Part shown: positions 58,875 through 64,000 of the stretch, piece by piece
Position numbering within the stretch: the first letter of the stretch is position 1
Layout of the letters: every line of letters begins with the position of its first letter
DNA from: Chrysopilus asiliformis
Lineage: Eukaryota > Arthropoda > Insecta > Diptera > Rhagionidae
Length of the DNA: 64,000 nt
NCBI GenBank assembly: GCA_964034945.1
Contig: OZ035962.1
Coordinates: 76,758,942-76,822,941, forward strand
Reading direction: 5' to 3'
The notes under the pieces: generated by a model
Told to the model about the DNA's origin: nothing
The model's input: only the letters and a program-made list of their open reading frames with translations
The model's database searches: none
Translations under genes and position numbers: made by a program

Positions 58875-61800
58875 CTAGAAATAAATGAATTTCGCATCTT
58901 CTGGACTTTGTTCCATTGGACAATAGGGGCATTTCAATCTGGAAGTATTAAGAAGTCTTATTGCATTTTTGATTATTGATTTTGTATGAGAATTTTTTTT
59001 TAAATAAATGTGGAGGAAACTTACATTGGGCCATTACTAAGTTTATTAAGTGCATCTCGCGATATAACATGACCGCACGTCAATTTCATTGGTGGATTTT
59101 CCTCCGATGTCTGTTGTCTTAATATTGGGCAAGCAAATATCGAATGATAACGATTTTCTGGATCTAAATCGATTTCAATCTGAAATTAATAAAAAGAAAT
59201 TAGTTGTGATCAACACAAAACTTTCCTCTGTAATATTTAGTTGCGGAGAAAATATGTAAAAATAATACTTTTTCAAATATCACGGGAACCGTTAAAGACA
59301 CGTAAAAACCGTTAAAGGAAAAAATGCAAGAAGTTCTACAGAAGAGATTCGGTAATTCGAATCAATAAAAACCGGAACTAATTTGAACCACGGAGATTTT
59401 CTAATTACTGGGTACTTTTTTATGGTGGACTTTTGTTTAATAAAACCGTCATAATGGCAAAAAAAATATACTTTCAAGTTAAAAAGAAGTAACAATGTTC
59501 CTGCATTCAAAAAGTATGTATACCTATGTGACAACATTCAATTCTTTTTAAAGAAACTTAAAATTTTCGCTTCAAAATTAATGCCTGTACAGTTACGACA
59601 GTACATACCACCACGCAAATTTGCTAGTTAATGTCTTAGTCATTGTATTCAAGCCATTTCCATGCTCGATCAGAAAAGTTCGAATTAGAGAGACCAATAT
59701 ATCGACCACAATTCGAATTACAAGATACCCAATATAAAATATCAGTTGTGGTCAACACAAAACTTTCTTCTACAAAATCTACGACCCTGCGCAATTTACG
59801 CTAGAGCCCTGTCGCGTTGTGAACCTAAGACGACCTCCCAATTAATTCTTGGTTTATTCAAAAATATCAGAAACGTACAAAATTTGAGATAACTTGAGAA
59901 CTGTAAAAGATATCAATTTACGGTAAATGGCAAAAAGGTAGAAAATTTTAACATCTTTAATTATTCTTTTAACTGATTTGTCGAAAAATTGTTAGTTTAC
60001 AAATTATTCGCAAAAATATGATTTTTTACATATTAATGAAAATATCTCAATAACGGTCAAATATAACGGATAACTGTAAAAGACAAAATTATGCAGAATG
60101 CCATTCTCATTAATTCACTTCATACATTAAGTCAGCAAAAACCCGTTAATTTTCGAGATAATCGCAAAAAACTGTTTTTTTTTTTGGAAATAACGGTTTA
60201 TCTCGACAACAGGTTGAGATATCGAGTTATAGCTAAAGACAAAAGTGTGGGAAATTTTATTTTCTCCAAGTTTTGTCATACTTAAGGCCACTAAAAAACG
60301 CGTAGTTTGGGAGTAAATCGAGAAAAACGAAATTGCGATTTTTGAAAAACCGCCATTTTGGATACTTCCGTTTAACGGATTTCCTCCAAAAGTTGATAGG
60401 ATCGTCCCATTTCAGGACCCAACATGCCTATAAAATTTTATGGCGCTAGCTCTATTAGTTTTTGAGAAATCTTGTACACAGACTGACAGACAGAAAGACA
60501 TTTTTTAATATGACTCCAATCGACTCAGGAGTGATCGGGAAATGTTTTTTAGGCAAAATTAAGAGGTCGAAATTTTTCATGAATACAATACTTTATTATA
60601 CTCCGTAGAAGAAAGTAAAAAGAGTGTTCGATTTACCGAGTCTCTATTGTATTTCCTTTGAATTCGGTTATATGCATTTTTACATTCTTATACGCAGTAT
60701 AATAAAGTGTTGTATTCATGAAAAATTTCTACCTATTAATTTTGCCCCAAAACACTTCTCGAGCGCTCCTGGATTGGAGCATTATTACAAAAATGTCTTT
60801 TCGGTTCGTCAGTCCGTCTGTCTGTCAGTCTCTCACTTTCTGTACAAGATTTCCCAAAAATTAATAGAGGTAGAACCATAAAATTTTACGAGGATGTTTC
60901 GTTCTAGAATGGGACGATCCTATCCGTTAACCAGTGGAAATCCGTTAACCGAAAATAACCAAAATGGCGGCTTTTTAAAAATCGCAATTTCGTTTTTTGC
61001 TGTTTACTCCGTTTTTTAGTAGTCTTATGTGTGATAAAACTTGGAAACAATTAAATTTTCTACATTTTTGTTTTTTCCTTAAACTGCGTATCTCAAGCCT
61101 TAATCGTGATATACCGTTATTTCAAAAAAAAATTAATTTTTTTGCGATTATCTCGAAAAACGAGTTCTTGGTTGTTTATTGTATGGGATGAATTGAAATG
61201 AATAATATTCGCCATAATTTTGTCTTTTACTATAATACGCTATCTTTTACCGTTATCGAGATATCCAAATTCATATTTTTATATTAACTTATATATTATT
61301 TGTCGATGTGGCAGCTGTTACTTTATAACGGGGTTTTACTTTAAATATAACTAGCAGACCCTTCGTTGGCAGCTAAAAGTTTTTTGTATAAATTTTAGAG
61401 TGCCAAAGAACCATAAATAACTTAAAAAGTTTTGGGAAGAGATGTTATCCTTACAGGACCTTTCGTTTCGAATTTTGAAATTCCAACACCGGATTCGTGA
61501 TCAGCGACCCCGAAAACCCCATAACGCCAATTTTTCCGGGGAAAAATGGGAAAAGGATATTCGCGTTATCCTTACAGGACCTTTCGTTTCGAGTTTTGAA
61601 ATTCCAACACCAGATTCGTGATCAGTGACCCCAAAAACCCCATAATGGCAATTTTTCCGGAGCAAAATGGGAAAAAGGATATTTGCGTTATCCTTAAAGG
61701 ACCTTCGGTTTCGAATTTTAAAATCTAACATAGCTGAAAACCTGCTCCTGGCAACGCAGATCATTTTGCAAAAAACCGCGTCAAAATCGGTCCAGTAGTT

Positions 61801-63932
61801 TTTAAGTTTTGTAATCTCAAACGGACAGACAAACCAACAAACAAACATACATTTTTATATATATAGATTTAAATATACTTTGTTTATAATTTTTAAAGAA
61901 ATCAAGTTTTCCTTAAATGACTTCAGACAAAAATTACTTTTTTTATTATTCTTTGTCAATTTTTAAAAAGAGATAAGTGTTTAGATTTTAATAAAAATTT
62001 TAATTAAATTTTAATATTTGTTTTAAATAATTTAAATTAAAATAAATATAGCTAAATAAGCTATAGTCGGGTTATAGTGGAGTTTGTACAGAAACATAGG
62101 TTTTGTATAAGAAATTCATTTGCTGCTCATATTAGATATTTTCTCAAAAACTCATGATTTTCGAAAAAAAATAATCAGTAAATTTAAATATTTTAAGAAC
62201 CGTTAGAGATACGTAAAAACCGTCAAAGCAGAAAATGTAGAAAATTTTATTTCCTTTAAATTTAGTAATATCGTATTTTTAAAAAAAAAAAATTTTTTGA
62301 AAAAATAAAAACGGTATTTTTTCAAAAAAAATTGTCTGGGAGGTATCCGTTATAGCTAACGTCACTTTTCCAAAAGTTGATAGAAAACTACGATTTTTGT
62401 AAAACCTATATACAAAAAATTTTCAAGTCGCTAGGTCAACGCGTTCTCGAGTTGTTTAAGATAGGTACAATGGAGAGACCGACAGACAGATGAACGGACA
62501 TCTTCATAATTTAGCTTGAAACGGATTTCGGACGAATTAGAAAATTTCTATCTGACCTCGTTATCGAGTCGGTCTCCGCCATGAATGCAATACTTTCCCT
62601 CATTAAAAGAGGAAAGTAAAAATTTAAGAATGAAATATTAATCTCGAAAAATTTTAACCAACGATTGTATGTTTATTTAAAAAGAAATCAAATCGACTTT
62701 TGTACTTTTTCTTCCCCCTCCTCTAATCAAAATGCAGGATATTTGAAGTTTTTTGGGCCCACAAAAAAAGTGTTCAGAGTTTCCGTTTTTTTTTTTTTTT
62801 CAAAAAAAAAAAACCTTGAAATTTCAGTATTTTGAAAACGACTAGACGAAGGTTTTTGATCTGTCGGGAGCACCGAACAATTTGCTACTCAGTGCAGGTA
62901 ACGGGGATTCTTTTTCAAAACCATACCACTATTTATTTAAACTTTCTTACCGGAAGTTCATCACGTCCACTCCAAATGCCCAGCACCTGTCTCGATAACA
63001 TCACTTGCTTGAGATTGAGTAGAGCTGGAAGCGCTGTACAGCCGGCATTCACAACAACCGACAGTGGGGAGTCTTTATTTATGTTCATTGTATTACAAGC
63101 ATCACGTAAAAATATATAAGAAGCCTCCGTCCACATTTCCGGCGATATTAAATGCTTGTATGGGGAGTTTTCAATGCCAGACGGTAAATAAATTAGAGTT
63201 CCCATTAAATTTTGTATTTCACGTTCGAAACGATTTACGAATTTCGCGAAATTATTCCGTGCGTATAAAATAGCCTCTGTTTGCGCACTAACACCAGCCG
63301 ATAAAATCTGAAAAACCATCAAAAGATTGTCATTTTAAAAATACTGAAACAACGGCAATTGAAAACAAAACAAAAAAATGTGTTTTACCTGCATAAATGC
63401 TAATCTGTGTAACTTAAATTCTAATGTACTATTTTTGGCTTCGAGCTCATCAGAATGCTTCGATGCCCATTCGAGTGATGGTCCTAAATTATGATTTAAT
63501 ATCGATTCCCATATGTTATAAATTTCAGCGAATTGATTCTGTTGCGTTGAATCGTTTAATTTCGATGAGTATTCATCGTAAATGCCAGATTCCTAGAAAA
63601 GTATTTAATGATAGTCAAGAAAGTAGAGATTAATTTTGATATTTTTACCTGGAGCAGAGCTTGAGCGATATCCTCCATTCCTTGTCGATTATAATGTTGA
63701 GCTATGATCGTATTCAAAAGTTTTAAATTCTTTTCATCGGACAGAGCATCAGTTCTAGCTGTGGCCGTGAAATCCGACATGAAGTTTCTGTCTATGACCT
63801 TCCCCACTTTACTAACGGTTCCATGCAAATCGCGGTGTTCAGTGGTTATCCGCTGTAGTTTCTCTTTTGTCTTTGCGAATGCTTCATTTAAAATTTCTAT
63901 CTGACCTTCTGATATAGTCGCGTCTTGTTGTT
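58875..63932 (-). CDS. RMND5: RMND5 orthologue, GID/CTLH E3 ubiquitin ligase subunit, N-terminus missing
   Basis: RMND5 (yeast Rmd5/Gid2) pairs with MAEA to form the RING core of the CTLH ubiquitin ligase in cytosol and nucleus. Exons: 63932-63649 (upstream exons beyond the window), 63592-63389, 63307-62951, 59179-59025 and 58938-58875. The joined frame gives 353 residues; vertebrate forms are about 391, so only a short N-terminus is lacking. Signatures in order: [15 protein letters not shown], a LisH-like segment ([18 protein letters not shown]), the CTLH/CRA region ([55 protein letters not shown]), GRDELPIEID, and the degenerate RING ([52 protein letters not shown]). The 3.8-kb intron between exons 3 and 4 of this set holds repeats of three families. 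The stop lies at 58877-58875. Confidence 0.95.
59755..60615. repeat. Inverted relative of the 33746-35350 repeat, uninterrupted
   Basis: Ends TACTTTATTATACTCCGTAG and carries ACACAGACTGACAGACAG and the empty hAT target site. It lies in an RMND5 intron. Confidence 0.8.
60660..61340. repeat. Further copy of the TACGGAGTATAATAAAG-type repeat
   Basis: Contains GCAGTATAATAAAGTGTTGT, a TCTGTCTGTCAGTC tract and TTATCGAGATA-type stretches; diverged from the other copies. Confidence 0.7.
61350..61868 (+). mobile_element. Shorter copy of the ACTAGCAGACCC repeat
   Basis: Same 5' start and same TATATATATAGATT end as 49733-50738, with only two to three internal units and a weak GACAGACAAACC tract. Confidence 0.85.
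62290..62625. repeat. Unexpanded relative of the element that hosts the S1P-intron array
   Basis: Both flanks of the S1P array recur here. On the left is the stretch with AAGTCGCTAGGTCAACGCG then TTCTCGAGTTGTTTAAGAT. On the right is GACATCTTCATAATTTAGC then TTGAAACGGATTTCGGA. Between them lies only a few tetramers (GAGACCGACAGACAGATGAACG) instead of 4.36 kb. Confidence 0.85.
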
Positions 63933-64000
63933 CTGTAAAATTTGTTGAGATTTTGTTAGTTTATTGATGCGCTCATATAATGAAATTGTACTTTTTATTA

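Noticed and set aside
1..64000. A new defence or biosynthetic gene system
   Set aside because: The seven genes are unrelated, independently transcribed animal genes; nothing in their order or content suggests a joint system.

Overview
This is a eukaryotic nuclear window, almost certainly from an insect. The evidence is split genes with short GT-AG introns, AT-rich intergenic DNA, dense DNA-transposon debris, a DUF1091 gene and clear animal orthologues. The DUF1091 gene and the shortest introns (about 57 nt) point to a fly, perhaps a nematoceran; that placement is inference.

Seven gene models are supported, mostly by splicing that keeps phase across every exon. In order: (1) a collagen hydroxylysine galactosyltransferase (GT25/COLGALT) on +, 5' end off the window, ending at 9530; (2) membrane-bound transcription factor site-1 protease (S1P/MBTPS1) on -, complete in 8 exons, 26599 to 13027; (3) an unrecognised two-TM coiled-coil protein on +, 31590-35877; (4) the 3' part of a BACK/kelch-type gene on -, 42165 to 39438, with one frameshift; (5) a secreted flavin polyamine-oxidase-like enzyme on -, complete in 7 exons, 54005 to 43295; (6) a DUF1091 gene on +, probably damaged, nested in intron 3 of gene 5; (7) RMND5, a GID/CTLH ubiquitin-ligase subunit, on -, 63932 to 58875, N-terminus off the window. 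They are unrelated housekeeping or secretory-pathway genes, not an operon or system. Genes 1, 2 and 5 all act in or through the secretory pathway.

Most of the rest is mobile DNA, largely in the long introns of genes 1, 2 and 5 and in the spacers. Many elements can be bounded by terminal inverted repeats (TIRs) and target-site duplications (TSDs). They fall into five groups: hAT-like elements with 8-bp TSDs; PIF/Harbinger-like MITEs with TTA TSDs, plus a transposase remnant; a set of MITEs sharing a CTATYC terminal core with variable 3-bp TSDs; two mariner-type transposase relics; and several families carrying an internal ACAG-type microsatellite. One of the last group has blown up into a 4.36-kb tandem array inside an S1P intron.

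No convincing new enzymatic or defence system is present. The most original signals are the CTATYC/3-bp-TSD MITE group, the sequence module shared by unrelated ACAG-bearing repeats, the in-situ array expansion, and a MITE that turned a short S1P intron into a stop-free intron whose length is a multiple of three.
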